Source of the DNA: Syntrophomonas sp. UBA5314
GTDB taxonomy: Bacteria > Bacillota > Syntrophomonadia > Syntrophomonadales > Syntrophomonadaceae
Reading direction: 5' to 3'
Assembly (NCBI GenBank): GCA_002410325.1
Contig: DHRK01000060.1
Span: 17,365-81,364 of the forward strand
Length of the DNA: 64,000 nt
The notes beneath the pieces were generated by a model. The model did not search any database, was not told where the DNA came from, and saw only the letters and a list, made by a program, of their open reading frames with translations. Shown piece after piece: positions 1 to 8,119 of the stretch. The first letter of the stretch is position 1. Every line of letters starts with the position of its first letter. The position numbers and the translations under genes are program-made.

Positions 1-18
1 TAGGGCTTGCTAACCAAA
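1..18 (+). repeat. Left terminal inverted repeat of the IS
   Basis: Identical over 18 bases to the reverse complement of 1649-1666. It lies directly at the window edge. Confidence 0.85.
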
Positions 19-34
19 CCCCGAAATTTTGCGG

Positions 35-1546
35 TTAGCAAGAAACCATCTCAAATCGTTGCGGTAATAACCTAATCCAAATTTGCAGAAAGAGAACTCT
101 GAGCTTATGCTCCAAGTTCATCACCAAAAATTGCATAGCTATCATGCATTCTGCTGTTTCTTTCAGCCTGGCTACCACTCGCGCCAGGCTGTATTTGCGT
201 TTTCCTTCTCCGAATTTTCCTTCAACCGCATTGCGCTGTTTGGCGTCCAGTTTTTCCAGGCGTTTTTCTGCCTTTTGCAATGAGCTGTTTGCCGGCGGCC
301 TTCCCAGTCGTGGTCCGCTTAGACGGATGCGGTGTTTCTTGCAGTACAACAGGTTATCCCGATTCCGGTAGATTTTATCCGCTAAAACCGCTTCCGGATA
401 ACATCCATGACGCTCCCGGTAGCGCTCTACTGTCTCCTCCAGTGTTCCGGCTTCGTTAAAAGAATCCCATGCAAGCTTCTCTATCCGGCTATAGCCGTCT
501 TCCAGACTAATCGCTACTTTGGCCCCAAATTCTACCCCCGCTCCCGCCTTGCCCCGTACTATCGGACGCACATGCGATTGATATATGTTTACGATCCGGT
601 CGCTTATGCGGTGGCTGCGATTTTTGTACATGGCCGTTTGCTGCTCATACAGCTTGCGTATCACGGCAAGCAGCTTTTCCTGCCGTTGACTCAACGGACA
701 TATTTTATTCTGTTCTGCTATCTTCATCAGCATCTGCTCTACAATCTGAAGGTTGCGTCTGACATACTGCAGTTGTTTTTTGAGCGCTTTGCGGATCTGG
801 TTCTTTCTGGGCTTGCGCTGCTTGGACAGATTAAGATAATCCTTCCTGGCTTTTTGCCTGTAGGTCCGAGGTCTTCGTGTTCCTTTACCGTCTGTTTGAT
901 GTAGGGTATCTATCATTCTGTCCAGTTGTGCTCTGGCTTCGTTTAATAGTCTATGGTCGGTCGGGAAGCTGATGTCTGCTGGCGTACAGGTCGCGTCAAG
1001 TATCAACGTACCCTGATTGGGTCTGGCATCTGCTTCAGCTATGGCCTCCCCCTCAGATACCTCGCTCTTTTCTTCCAGGGTTCCTGAACTCCCGGAGTCA
1101 TTATCATGATGATCATCACCCTGTTCTATCTCCAGCTCTTGCTTTGATTTCTCGGCTTGTAGGATCTTTTCGTTGATATCTGCCAGACGTTTGGCGTTAA
1201 AACGTTTCCTAAATTTGACCATGGCTGCCGGTGTAAAAGGTCTGGTCAACTGATACTCTCTTAAGCCGATGAAGTATTGCAAATACGGATTTTCTGTGAT
1301 CTGCTGGATGGTTTCCCGGTCAGTAAATCCACATCGCGCTTGAATAATCAGCGCACCCAGAGCCATACGTACGGGCTTGGCCACATTACCCCGGTCGCTG
1401 GGGAACATGAACGCATATTGCTTTTCTATCTCATCCCACGGTATGATGGCCGCTAATTTGACCCACCGGTTATCTGCTGCGAGTTTGCCAGCAAAGGGGA
1501 GGATGAAATCGTCTATGGTCATTTGCGGGCTTGGTTTTCGATACAT
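35..1546 (-). CDS. IS1182-family DDE transposase
   Basis: This transposase of about 503 residues should cut and paste the surrounding element. The N-terminal 110 residues match the DUF772/InsH-type N-domain (PFAGKLAADNRWVKLA, then the TDRETIQQITENPYLQYFIG region). The middle, about 130-330, is a charged, partly coiled insertion. The C-terminal catalytic part holds LILDATCTPADI (first Asp), VLADKIYRNRDN (second Asp) and VEGKFGEGKRKYSL (the E/K-rich third motif). The reading frame is open further upstream, but GGAGG lies 5 bases before the ATG at 1546, which I prefer over the ATG-like starts at 1564 and 1558. No frameshift is visible. Confidence 0.85.
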   Translation of the reverse strand: MYRKPSPQMTIDDFILPFAGKLAADNRWVKLAAIIPWDEIEKQYAFMFPSDRGNVAKPVRMALGALIIQARCGFTDRETIQQITENPYLQYFIGLREYQLTRPFTPAAMVKFRKRFNAKRLADINEKILQAEKSKQELEIEQGDDHHDNDSGSSGTLEEKSEVSEGEAIAEADARPNQGTLILDATCTPADISFPTDHRLLNEARAQLDRMIDTLHQTDGKGTRRPRTYRQKARKDYLNLSKQRKPRKNQIRKALKKQLQYVRRNLQIVEQMLMKIAEQNKICPLSQRQEKLLAVIRKLYEQQTAMYKNRSHRISDRIVNIYQSHVRPIVRGKAGAGVEFGAKVAISLEDGYSRIEKLAWDSFNEAGTLEETVERYRERHGCYPEAVLADKIYRNRDNLLYCKKHRIRLSGPRLGRPPANSSLQKAEKRLEKLDAKQRNAVEGKFGEGKRKYSLARVVARLKETAECMIAMQFLVMNLEHKLRVLFLQIWIRLLPQRFEMVSC

Positions 1547-1648
1547 ATTCGCCTCCATGTGCATGGTTTTTTAGCCAAAATCGCTATTTCTTATGCACAT
1601 ATATTCGACTTTAATGCCCGCTTTGCCTGGTTTTTAGCCTCTTTTTCT

Positions 1649-1666
1649 TTTGGTTAGCAAGCCCTA
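1649..1666 (-). repeat. Right terminal inverted repeat of the IS
   Basis: Perfect 18-bp complement of the left end. Beyond 1666 the sequence becomes AT-rich intergenic DNA downstream of nudC. Confidence 0.85.
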
Positions 1667-1768
1667 ATTATCAAAATAGGAAAATTCCATATATACTTAA
1701 CAAAGGCCCAGTCCAGCACCTTGGCGAACCATTCAGGCTGTATCCCAAAAAGACAATAAAAAAGGTTT

Positions 1769-2620
1769 TCATACGGTATTCTTATTGACACTTAAAATCC
1801 TTTTGCGATAATCGTCGATGAACCAGTCAATTAACTGTCTGGAGATGCTTCCCGGGGGCGGAATGCCGGGCAGCGTAGCTGCTGAAAACCATCCGGCGGC
1901 GGCAATCTCTTTTTTATCAACGCTTATTTCTCCACTGGCATATTCAGCAGTGAAGGCAATCATCAATGAATCGGGGAAAGGCCATGGTTGGCTGCCAAAA
2001 TACCTGATATTATCTACTTCAATGCCCACCTCCTCCTGCACTTCTCTCTTCACACACTTTTCCAATGTTTCGCCGGGCTCAACAAATCCTGCGATAACGC
2101 TATAACGGCCTGGAGGAAATCTATGGGAACGCGCCAGTAAAATCTGATCACCTTTGATAACCGCAACTATAATGGCAGGTGAGATGCGGGGATACACTAT
2201 ATGTCCGCAAGCCAGGCAACTTACGGCGGGTTCCTGCGCCTGTGGCACCAGCTGCATGACACCGCCGCAACGACCGCAAAATTTATTGTTTTCCAGTTCA
2301 TTAATAATATGAAAGGCACGAAAAGCAATAGCATGAAATTCTTCTGATATATATCCGGACAATTGTCTTAACTTTAAAAAAGAGTACCCCTTACATGAGT
2401 CCTTTCCGCTTAGATTGGCCCCATAATAGGTATGGCCGTTCAATAAACCGATATACTGTACATCACTCGCCTCAAGGTTTAAAAAGTCCATATCATTTAC
2501 CAGGGGAATAGTGATGCTCCCCTCATGTTCTTTAATGAGAATTTCATCGTCCCAAAATAATAACAAGTACGCACTTTCCTGGACTTTTTCTGGTGTTTTA
2601 TAATCACGCACGCCATCCAT
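1769..2620 (-). CDS. nudC: NADH pyrophosphatase / NAD-cap decapping hydrolase NudC
   Basis: A Nudix hydrolase that cleaves NADH to NMNH and AMP and, in characterised homologues, removes NAD caps from RNA. It shows the full family layout: an N-terminal domain; a four-cysteine zinc ribbon (FCGRCGG, then SCLACG); a Nudix box with GFVEPGETLE followed by REVQEEVGIEV; and the NudC signature SQPWPFPDSLM just after. Length is about 283 residues, normal for the family. The ATG at 2620 has AAGGTGG nine bases upstream and is preferred to the TTG at 2644. It follows rpiA and ridA on the same strand with short gaps, so it may be the last gene of that unit. Confidence 0.9.
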   Translation of the reverse strand: MDGVRDYKTPEKVQESAYLLLFWDDEILIKEHEGSITIPLVNDMDFLNLEASDVQYIGLLNGHTYYGANLSGKDSCKGYSFLKLRQLSGYISEEFHAIAFRAFHIINELENNKFCGRCGGVMQLVPQAQEPAVSCLACGHIVYPRISPAIIVAVIKGDQILLARSHRFPPGRYSVIAGFVEPGETLEKCVKREVQEEVGIEVDNIRYFGSQPWPFPDSLMIAFTAEYASGEISVDKKEIAAAGWFSAATLPGIPPPGSISRQLIDWFIDDYRKRILSVNKNTV

Positions 2621-2681
2621 CCGAGTTAGCCACCTTAATTGCAAGTTATATTATAAGAATTATAAATAAAAAAATTCAGGA

Positions 2682-2745
2682 ATGTGCAAACCTGTCGTAC
2701 TGGCGTTCGCAGGGCCGAACGGCTCGGGGAAGACCACATTCTTTT
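2682..2745 (+). pseudogene. Truncated P-loop NTPase (zeta-toxin-like) fragment
   Basis: About 20 codons read MCKPVVLAFAGPNGSGKTTF, a Walker A motif in the style of zeta-toxin-like or UDP-GlcNAc kinase-like ATPases. After roughly position 2745 the frame runs into the antisense of the ridA 3' end and stops resembling any protein. I read it as the 5' stump of a lost gene squeezed between ridA and nudC. The family name rests only on this short motif. Confidence 0.45.
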
Positions 2746-3207
2746 TCAGATTTTTATATGAGCGATCATTTCCACCTCGCAGGCTGCGTTTAACGGCAAG
2801 GCGTAGACGCCTACAGCCGCCCGGGCATGTTTACCTCTATCACCAAAAATTTGCTCCAATAATTCTGAGGCCCCATTTAAAACCTTGGCCTGCTCGTGGA
2901 AATCTCTTTCACATTGAACATAGCCGGTTATTTTTATGATGCGTAGCAGAGAAGACCAATCATCCAGACAGCTTTTCAAAACCGCCAGGCAATTGATCAC
3001 CGCCAGGCGGCTGGCGTCCTGTCCTTCGGCGACGGTCAGATCTTTGCCGATGCTTCCCGTATACAGGATTTTGCCGTCCTTTTGCGGTAATTGACCGGAA
3101 ACATAAACAAAATCACCGGCAATCAAACCCGGCACATAAGCAGCCAGGGGCTTGCTGCTTTCAGGAATGATAATCCCCAAATCTTTAAGTTTGGTCTCAA
3201 CATCCAC
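2746..3207 (-). CDS. Rid family (YjgF/YER057c/UK114) protein
   Basis: A small cytosolic protein of about 153 residues in the RidA superfamily, whose best known members hydrolyse reactive enamine/imine intermediates released by PLP enzymes. Seen: GDFVYVSGQLPQKDGK near the N-terminus, and the C-terminal block HARAAVGVYALPLNAACEVEM with the arginine expected in the active pocket. The longer N-terminus and the PLNAACEVEM ending place it in the Rid2-like branch rather than classical RidA. The GTG at 3207 has GAGGTG six bases upstream and is preferred to the GTG at 3216. It sits 49 bases behind rpiA. Several PLP enzymes lie elsewhere in the window, but a link is only inference. Confidence 0.8.
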   Translation of the reverse strand: MDVETKLKDLGIIIPESSKPLAAYVPGLIAGDFVYVSGQLPQKDGKILYTGSIGKDLTVAEGQDASRLAVINCLAVLKSCLDDWSSLLRIIKITGYVQCERDFHEQAKVLNGASELLEQIFGDRGKHARAAVGVYALPLNAACEVEMIAHIKI

Positions 3208-3264
3208 GATGTACACCTCTTTCTAATTATGATTATAACAAACCCTGCAGTTTCTTCTTTAACG

Positions 3265-3977
3265 TCAGATAAGTTTGAAATCCATCGGCTTGGCGACCTG
3301 GCTGTTTTCTATGACTTCAACACCATTCAAAGTGGAGACGATAACTGTATCGCATAGGTTGACAAAGAGACCGGCTTCTAACACTCCGGAGATATTTTTC
3401 AACTGTGTATAAGTATGAGCGGGGTCTTTGATGCATTGTAAATGCAAATCTATCATGTGGTTTTGATTTTCGGTGAGAAAGATGGAATTATTGCTGGTTT
3501 TTCTTAAAACCCACTGTATACCGGTACGGTTCAAATAATCCATCACATAGTTGAGAGCATAGGGCTGTACTTCAATGGGCAAAGGATACGCCCCCAGAAA
3601 CTGCACCCTTTTTTGGGAAGTCATGATCCAAATCACTCGATCGGACATCAGCACATTGATCTTTTCACGATATAATGCCCCGCCGCCGCCTTTAATCGCA
3701 TTAAAATCAGGGTCCATTTCGTCAACCCCGTCAATCGCCAGATCGATCTTTTGAATCTCGTTCAATCTTACCAATGGAATTTGATAGTGTTCCGCTAACT
3801 CTTGCGACGCTTTTGATGTCGGAACGGCTTGAATCTTCAAACCAGTCTGAACCAAATTCCCAAGCTCGTGGATCATCGCCGATGCGGTTCTACCGGTTCC
3901 TAGCTGACTATCATTCCATCTTTTATGTATTCTACCGCCTTTTGGGCAAGATTTTTAAATTCAGCAGGATATATCAT
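3265..3977 (-). pseudogene. rpiA: Ribose-5-phosphate isomerase A, frameshifted near codon 26
   Basis: RpiA interconverts ribose-5-phosphate and ribulose-5-phosphate. The body is well conserved: AIDGVDEMDPDF, IKGGGGALYREKI and PLPIEVQPYA are the sugar-phosphate and catalytic regions. The N-terminal part, MIYPAEFKNLAQKAVEYIKD, is present from an ATG at 3977 (or 3983), but the frame reaches TAG at about 3902. The expected continuation L-G-T-G-R-T-A-S-A-M-I-H-E is found one frame over. One base is missing around 3903-3906. Translation from the internal ATG at 3876 would lack the phosphate-binding GTGRTAS loop and should be inactive. It could be a true mutation or a sequencing error. Confidence 0.75.
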
Positions 3978-4324
3978 TCCCATCTCTTTCTTTCATTACC
4001 GATCAGAGCTTCGCCTTGATATCCTAGTTAAACAATTAATTTACTTATAATTTATCGCGGACTTATTTCCCTGTCAATGTGCTTATAGTAAATGCGATGA
4101 AGAATGCGATGAACATATTTATTTATCTTTGATTTTCCCTCAGCGACCCTCTCAGCAAAGCAATATAAGATAATTGACAGGAAAACAAGGTAATTTTATA
4201 ATTAAAGTATACTAAACTTATTGGATTAATAGTAATTTATGAATTGGTTTACAGCCCGCAACGGATCGATAAGTTCTGGTGCGCCAACCAGCATCAAAAC
4301 TCAAATACATGGCAATTAATCTAA

Positions 4325-4525
4325 GCCTTTAAGAGAAGTTATCAGGACGCCAGGGATGCTATTAGATTTAGCGAGGCGAGTTCTTTTGGCAATTATTTAA
4401 ACCATGTTCCGGGTTTTCTTAGAGAACAGGCCAAACTGGATATTGCCGCTGAGCTTAAGAAAAACCGGAGTGAGGGCGAAATAAAATTCAACAGCTATAC
4501 CATATTTGCCATAGCCCAAAAATAG
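4325..4525 (+). pseudogene. Unidentified coding remnant, C-terminal end only
   Basis: An open frame of 66 codons with protein-like composition (for example SSFGNYLNHVPGFLREQAKL, then AAELKKNRSEGEIKF) ends at a TAG at 4523-4525. It has no start codon and an in-frame stop just upstream. I do not recognise the family. It may be the tail of a gene whose 5' part has decayed in 4020-4325, where I see no other coding signal. It lies just before the radical SAM gene and in the same direction. Confidence 0.35.
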
Positions 4526-4591
4526 ATAAATGAGGTTTTGGGCCGGCAGATACAGCTTTTATATTTATTGCCAAGGATGGGGTGGATGTCG

Positions 4592-5197
4592 ATGACCGTA
4601 GCCTATGAAGTGGGAAATGCATTATACCTTAATATCACCAACCGCTGCACCAATAACTGTTCTTTTTGTGTAAGATATAAACCTCAAGGTGCGGGTGTGC
4701 TTAGCGAAATGAATCTTTGGCTGGAACGCGAGCCCAGTGTTGATGAGGTTATTAAAGATATCCAGAAACGCGCTATTTCTAAATATAAGGAGCTGGTGTT
4801 CTGTGGCTACGGGGAGCCGATGGTGCGTACGGATGACATTATTGAAATATGCAGAAATCTAAAAGAGAAATATTCCATACCGATCCGTATTAACACGAAC
4901 GGCCAGGCTAATCTGATTTATGGAAGAGACATAGCTCCCAGGTTGGAAGGATTAATAGATTCAGTTTCTATCAGCTTGAATGCCAAAAACAAAGAAAACT
5001 ATCAAAGCGTATGCCAATCCATTTTCGGAGATGCGGCGTTTGATGCAGTTCTGGACTTTGCTGCCCGGTGTAAAAAATATGTCCCCAAAGTAACGCTTTC
5101 AGTCGTAGACTTCATCCCCGGGGAAGATATTCAAATTTGCAGGGAAATTGCCCAAAATATCGGTGTAGAGTTTAGGGTTAGGCAGTTTGCCAAATGA
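4592..5197 (+). CDS. TatD-linked radical SAM protein (TIGR04038-like)
   Basis: A short radical SAM enzyme of about 201 residues, with the cluster motif RCTNNCSFC (C-x3-C-x2-C) after the family opening GNALYLNITN and a GYGEPMVR loop. The combination matches the family usually found beside TatD nucleases. No tatD gene is here, and the reaction of the family is unknown. ATGs at 4577, 4586 and 4592 are all in frame. I choose 4592 because the conserved family N-terminus begins there and GGGGTGGATG precedes it. Confidence 0.75.
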   Translation: MTVAYEVGNALYLNITNRCTNNCSFCVRYKPQGAGVLSEMNLWLEREPSVDEVIKDIQKRAISKYKELVFCGYGEPMVRTDDIIEICRNLKEKYSIPIRINTNGQANLIYGRDIAPRLEGLIDSVSISLNAKNKENYQSVCQSIFGDAAFDAVLDFAARCKKYVPKVTLSVVDFIPGEDIQICREIAQNIGVEFRVRQFAK

Positions 5198-5258
5198 ATA
5201 ATACCTTACTTATAGGCGCGAATAATGTTTAGACAGGATATGGTCACATATTACACTT

Positions 5259-5825
5259 TCAATCGTCAATATTTATTATATTCAAAGGCTTGCATATGAT
5301 CTCATTGACCCTTAATTTATTCAAGTGTTGAGATGAGGCGGCTTGCATAAGCAGAGCGGTATCCGCCCCTCGACCGGTACCAGCTATAGCAATTACCTTT
5401 TCGCCAGGGGTTACCAGGCCCGCATCGGCAACCATAAGGACTATTTCAAAACATACCTTTACACCCTGACTGAAACAACGCAGCAGATTGGCCATGACCG
5501 TTGGCGTTGTTGAGCCGTATAAGTCGCCGGTATGGAAGAGCATGGTGCCAAAATGCACTTTATGCCCCAAACCTCTAATGGTCTGAACTAATTCCTGCGG
5601 AAAAGGGTTTTCTTTTCTTTTAAAATCATATTGATGTGGGACCACTATAATTTGAATGTCCAGTTCCTTGAAGAATTCTATAGCTTTTCGGGCGGTAGCA
5701 CCAGTGGTTGAAGCCAGTACTACCTTCTTAATACCCGAAGCCAGCAATCTTTCTTTTGCCAGATCCAAAACAATTTCTGTATTATCCGGTTTAATCTCAT
5801 CAAAGTAAATAATCTTGCTCTCCAT
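5259..5825 (-). CDS. Pyruvate kinase C-terminal-domain-like protein
   Basis: A stand-alone protein of about 188 residues resembling the alpha/beta C-terminal domain of pyruvate kinase (KVVLASTTGATARKAIEFF, IIVVPHQYDFK, VIAIAGTGRGADTALLM). It carries no catalytic pyruvate kinase domain, so it is probably a ligand-binding or regulatory protein of unknown role. The ATG at 5825 has GAGGTG seven bases upstream. It lies 43 bases downstream of the chimeric sulfhydrylase gene on the same strand, so the two may be cotranscribed from the promoter near 7120. It converges with the radical SAM gene. Confidence 0.7.
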   Translation of the reverse strand: MESKIIYFDEIKPDNTEIVLDLAKERLLASGIKKVVLASTTGATARKAIEFFKELDIQIIVVPHQYDFKRKENPFPQELVQTIRGLGHKVHFGTMLFHTGDLYGSTTPTVMANLLRCFSQGVKVCFEIVLMVADAGLVTPGEKVIAIAGTGRGADTALLMQAASSQHLNKLRVNEIICKPLNIINIDD

Positions 5826-5868
5826 TAGATAACACCTCACAATAATAATATCGCTTACATGAGACTTT

Positions 5869-6591
5869 TTAAATGTACCGGTGGGTTCTTTGGGAAGAGA
5901 TAATTTCAGTGTTCATTCCCGCTTCATGCAACCCTCCGCTGTACCTTCCGTGCTCCATCTTTAAGCAAAGGTCCATAACCGTAAGCAGTCCGGCCTTTTG
6001 GGCTAATTCGGCGGCTTCCAGGTTGATGATTTTCAGCTGCAGCCATACTGCCTTGGCTTTACAAGCGACAGCTTCCTCAACTATATTCAAACAATCAGCG
6101 GAGGGTCTAAAAATATCAACCAAATCTATATGCTCCGGAATACTGGCTAAATTCGGATAACACGGTTCACCAAATATCCTATCGGCTCTAGGATTAACCG
6201 GGATAATCCGATACCCCGCCGCACGTAAATAGGTAGCCACAAAAGTGCCGCCATAAAGGTGTGAAGATGAGACCACTTCGTCGCCTGGTTCCAGCAAGGT
6301 CATGAATACAGCCAGTTGAGCGGCCATTCCACTCGCGGTGGCCACCGCACCGGTTGCTCCTTCCAGAGATGCCATCCGCTCTTCGAATATTGAAACCGTC
6401 GGGTTGCTAATCCGGGAGTAAATATGGCCATATTGTTTTAAATCAAATAATTCCGCCGCGTGGTCGGCATCGTAAAAAACAAATGACGAGGTTTGATAAA
6501 TAGGTACCGCACGCGCCCCGGTTTGGGAATCCGGAATATGCCCGGCATGGATCATGCGGGTATCAAACCCGAAACTGCGCTCTGGCTTCAC
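5869..6591 (-). CDS. Chimera: N-terminus of O-acetylhomoserine sulfhydrylase joined to a CoA-binding protein
   Basis: Residues 1 to about 115 are the start of an O-acetylhomoserine aminocarboxypropyltransferase (GFDTRMIHAGHIPDSQTG, PIYQTSSFVF, GATGAVATASGMAAQLAVF, SSHLYGGT). From about residue 118 the sequence becomes the C-terminal two thirds of a YccU-type CoA-binding protein (ATYLRAAGYRIIPVNP, IFGEPCYPNL, VWLQLKIIN, MDLCLKMEH). The PLP-lysine half of the first enzyme and the Rossmann glycine loop of the second are both missing, so neither activity should remain. The families are often neighbours, so an in-frame deletion between adjacent genes is the simplest origin. The start is GTG at 6591, with AAGGAG eleven bases upstream and eight bases after the cupin gene. 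Confidence 0.8.
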   Translation of the reverse strand: MKPERSFGFDTRMIHAGHIPDSQTGARAVPIYQTSSFVFYDADHAAELFDLKQYGHIYSRISNPTVSIFEERMASLEGATGAVATASGMAAQLAVFMTLLEPGDEVVSSSHLYGGTFVATYLRAAGYRIIPVNPRADRIFGEPCYPNLASIPEHIDLVDIFRPSADCLNIVEEAVACKAKAVWLQLKIINLEAAELAQKAGLLTVMDLCLKMEHGRYSGGLHEAGMNTEIISSQRTHRYI

Positions 6592-6598
6592 AATTTTT

Positions 6599-7036
6599 TC
6601 AACTCCTTATAAATGCAGCTATAACCGGATCCCGGCGCAGCAATGCCAGGTCATCTTCAGCAGGCAGGACTGGCTTGTCGCGCTCAACGTTTACCAAACA
6701 GAGAAAACCCAATGGGTGTCCTTTGGTGGCGCGAAACTGGTGCCAGGTATGGGCAGGAATAGTAATGATGTCTTTTCCCCGCACCGGGAAAACCCGGTCC
6801 CCTAAAAGCACTTCCCCTTCCCCGCTCAAAATGATGACCAGGTGAGCGTGTTGATGGTGCTCCAAGGTGGAATACCCTTCCGGAGCTATTTCAAAATAGC
6901 GTAATTGGCAGGGGATATCTTCCAGTCCCTCAAATAGAATTTGTTTGGTAATGCTTTTATAATGAGTATCCCCGTCTTTATACGGAAGAAGTGCAATGTT
7001 CTCCCACTGGCAGTTATCCAGGTATTTAATATACAT
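6599..7036 (-). CDS. Cupin-domain protein
   Basis: A single-domain cupin of 145 residues. The metal-binding motif 1 is HHQHAHLVIILSGEGEV with its histidines and glutamate, and motif 2 is the PAHTWHQFR region. The residues can hold one divalent metal, but the substrate is not predictable. It is the first gene behind a good sigma-A-type promoter (7106-7134) and is followed closely by the sulfhydrylase/CoA-binding chimera, so a role in sulfur amino acid metabolism is possible but only inferred from position. Confidence 0.75.
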   Translation of the reverse strand: MYIKYLDNCQWENIALLPYKDGDTHYKSITKQILFEGLEDIPCQLRYFEIAPEGYSTLEHHQHAHLVIILSGEGEVLLGDRVFPVRGKDIITIPAHTWHQFRATKGHPLGFLCLVNVERDKPVLPAEDDLALLRRDPVIAAFIRS

Positions 7037-7105
7037 AACATTTCCTTTCCGAGTTAACTACGAGCCTCCAATAACCAACTAATTATGTATGTTTACTTGC
7101 TAATG

Positions 7106-7134
7106 AGTATATATTTTTTAGTAATCTGTGTCAA
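7106..7134 (-). promoter_or_regulatory. Sigma-A-type promoter of the cupin unit
   Basis: On the minus strand, TTGACA (7134-7129) and TATACT (7111-7106) are separated by 17 bases, about 70 bases upstream of the cupin start. Confidence 0.6.
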
Positions 7135-7330
7135 CGACTGATATCAGGCCTTTCAACGGATAAAAATCATGCGATAAATGCAAGTCCTTAGAATAGCGTG
7201 ATATTTAGCTCAATTAGCTTATATTTTGTCTATTGCATTTGTTTTGGCGAATAGGCCGGTTTGATAAGTAAGGAAAAAAGGAATATGCTTTAGTTAAAGT
7301 AAAGTTTTCAAATATGTGTAATATGCTTTA

Positions 7331-7475
7331 CCCTTGGTTTAGCAGAGACCCGTTCGGGCTTTGACCACAAAAGCCAGGGGGAATAAAACACCTTGATTAT
7401 GCTATGCTTGGCCTCCGTCTGGATGGCAGAGACCGTGAAAGGCTTTGACCTGCAACCAGGAGGAAATAAAAGCAA
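7331..7475 (+). ncRNA. Candidate structured RNA: two similar stem-loops in tandem
   Basis: Two copies of one design lie side by side. Each has an outer stem closing on CCAGGGGG or CCAGGAGG. Inside it sit GCAGAGACC and GGCTTTGACC, which pair through CAGAG/CTTTG and leave ACC bulges on both sides. Each copy ends in GGAATAAAA or GGAAATAAAA. Copy A is about 7331-7388 and copy B about 7401-7470. A perfect 12-bp terminator stem follows, so a short transcript ending near 7548 is plausible. There is no coding signal in 7140-7570. I do not match it to a known riboswitch class. Confidence 0.45.
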
Positions 7476-7548
7476 AGAGATATTGCGTTATTTTGAGTTG
7501 TTGTTGAAAACAGGAACTCGAAGATAATTTCAATATCTCTTTATTTTA
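7474..7548 (+). terminator. Long-loop terminator, possibly bidirectional
   Basis: AAAGAGATATTG at 7474-7485 is perfectly complementary to CAATATCTCTTT at 7531-7542, followed by ATTTTAG. It would end a plus-strand small RNA. Read leftward it may also stop transcripts leaving the GNAT gene at 7575. Confidence 0.6.
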
Positions 7549-7574
7549 GGCCCTTCCTTCTGATTCTCTTCGGC

Positions 7575-8102
7575 CTATAAATGTTGAAGATCGGTACTGT
7601 CATCTCCCGTATTATAAATCGCCTTACTCATGAAGGTTACTTCAAAAGGTAATGCGGCAACTGTTTTACGGTCTAAAACCTTATAACCCATACGTTCATA
7701 ATATTTCTGCAGTTTTTCAAATTGTGCTACAATCGATATTTCAATCCTCGCAACACCCAATTCCTGCAGACTTTGCTCAGCTTCTTTCATTAACAATTCG
7801 CTGTAGCCGCGTTTTCTATAAGCTGGCAGTATGGCGAAACGCTTAATATAACCTACTTTAGAATCGGCAGGTGCTATCTGATAACTGATCGTACCCACCG
7901 CTTCATCATTAGCATAAAATAGGAGCGCATGGTCCCCGGAACTAAGGCGGGCGCGGACTTTCTCCCCGGTTTCAAACGCGGAATAATTAGGATAGCAGGC
8001 GGGATTCATCTTCAGGATCACGGCCTGTTCCCTAAATGATTCCCTGATGATGTAGGAGAGCAAGTCAGCATGATCCTCACCGGCCGAACGTGAGCATATC
8101 AT
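7575..8102 (-). CDS. GNAT-family N-acetyltransferase
   Basis: A 175-residue GNAT protein that should transfer an acetyl group from acetyl-CoA to an unknown amine. The acetyl-CoA pyrophosphate loop is seen as RKRGYSELLM after the beta-4 strand (VGYIKRFAILPAY), and LQKYYERMGYKVLDRK is the usual C-terminal motif. The ATG at 8102 has GAGGTG seven bases upstream. It begins 17 bases after the TauE-cupredoxin gene and is probably the last gene of the copA unit, though no chemical link to copper is evident. Confidence 0.8.
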   Translation of the reverse strand: MICSRSAGEDHADLLSYIIRESFREQAVILKMNPACYPNYSAFETGEKVRARLSSGDHALLFYANDEAVGTISYQIAPADSKVGYIKRFAILPAYRKRGYSELLMKEAEQSLQELGVARIEISIVAQFEKLQKYYERMGYKVLDRKTVAALPFEVTFMSKAIYNTGDDSTDLQHL

Positions 8103-8119
8103 CCAATTTCACCTCGTTA

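Larger units (their letters stand above)
1..1666 (-). mobile_element. IS1182-like insertion sequence, complete
   Basis: A complete element is bounded by perfect 18-bp terminal inverted repeats (TAGGGCTTGCTAACCAAA at 1-18 and its complement at 1649-1666) around one transposase gene read leftward. Its length, about 1.67 kb, and the single long transposase fit the IS1182 family. Just inside the left end (32-41) is a further copy of the complementary core GGTTAGCAAG, which can pair with 7-16 to form a hairpin behind the transposase stop. The left end is the first base of the window, so a target duplication cannot be checked. The element looks intact and potentially active. Confidence 0.85.

Noticed and set aside
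407..904. Plus-strand open frame opposite the transposase
   Set aside because: It is a shadow of the transposase frame; its sequence has no family features and no ribosome binding site.
7331..7475. A CRISPR array at the tandem repeat
   Set aside because: Only two copies exist, their repeats are gapped and structured, and no cas gene is near.
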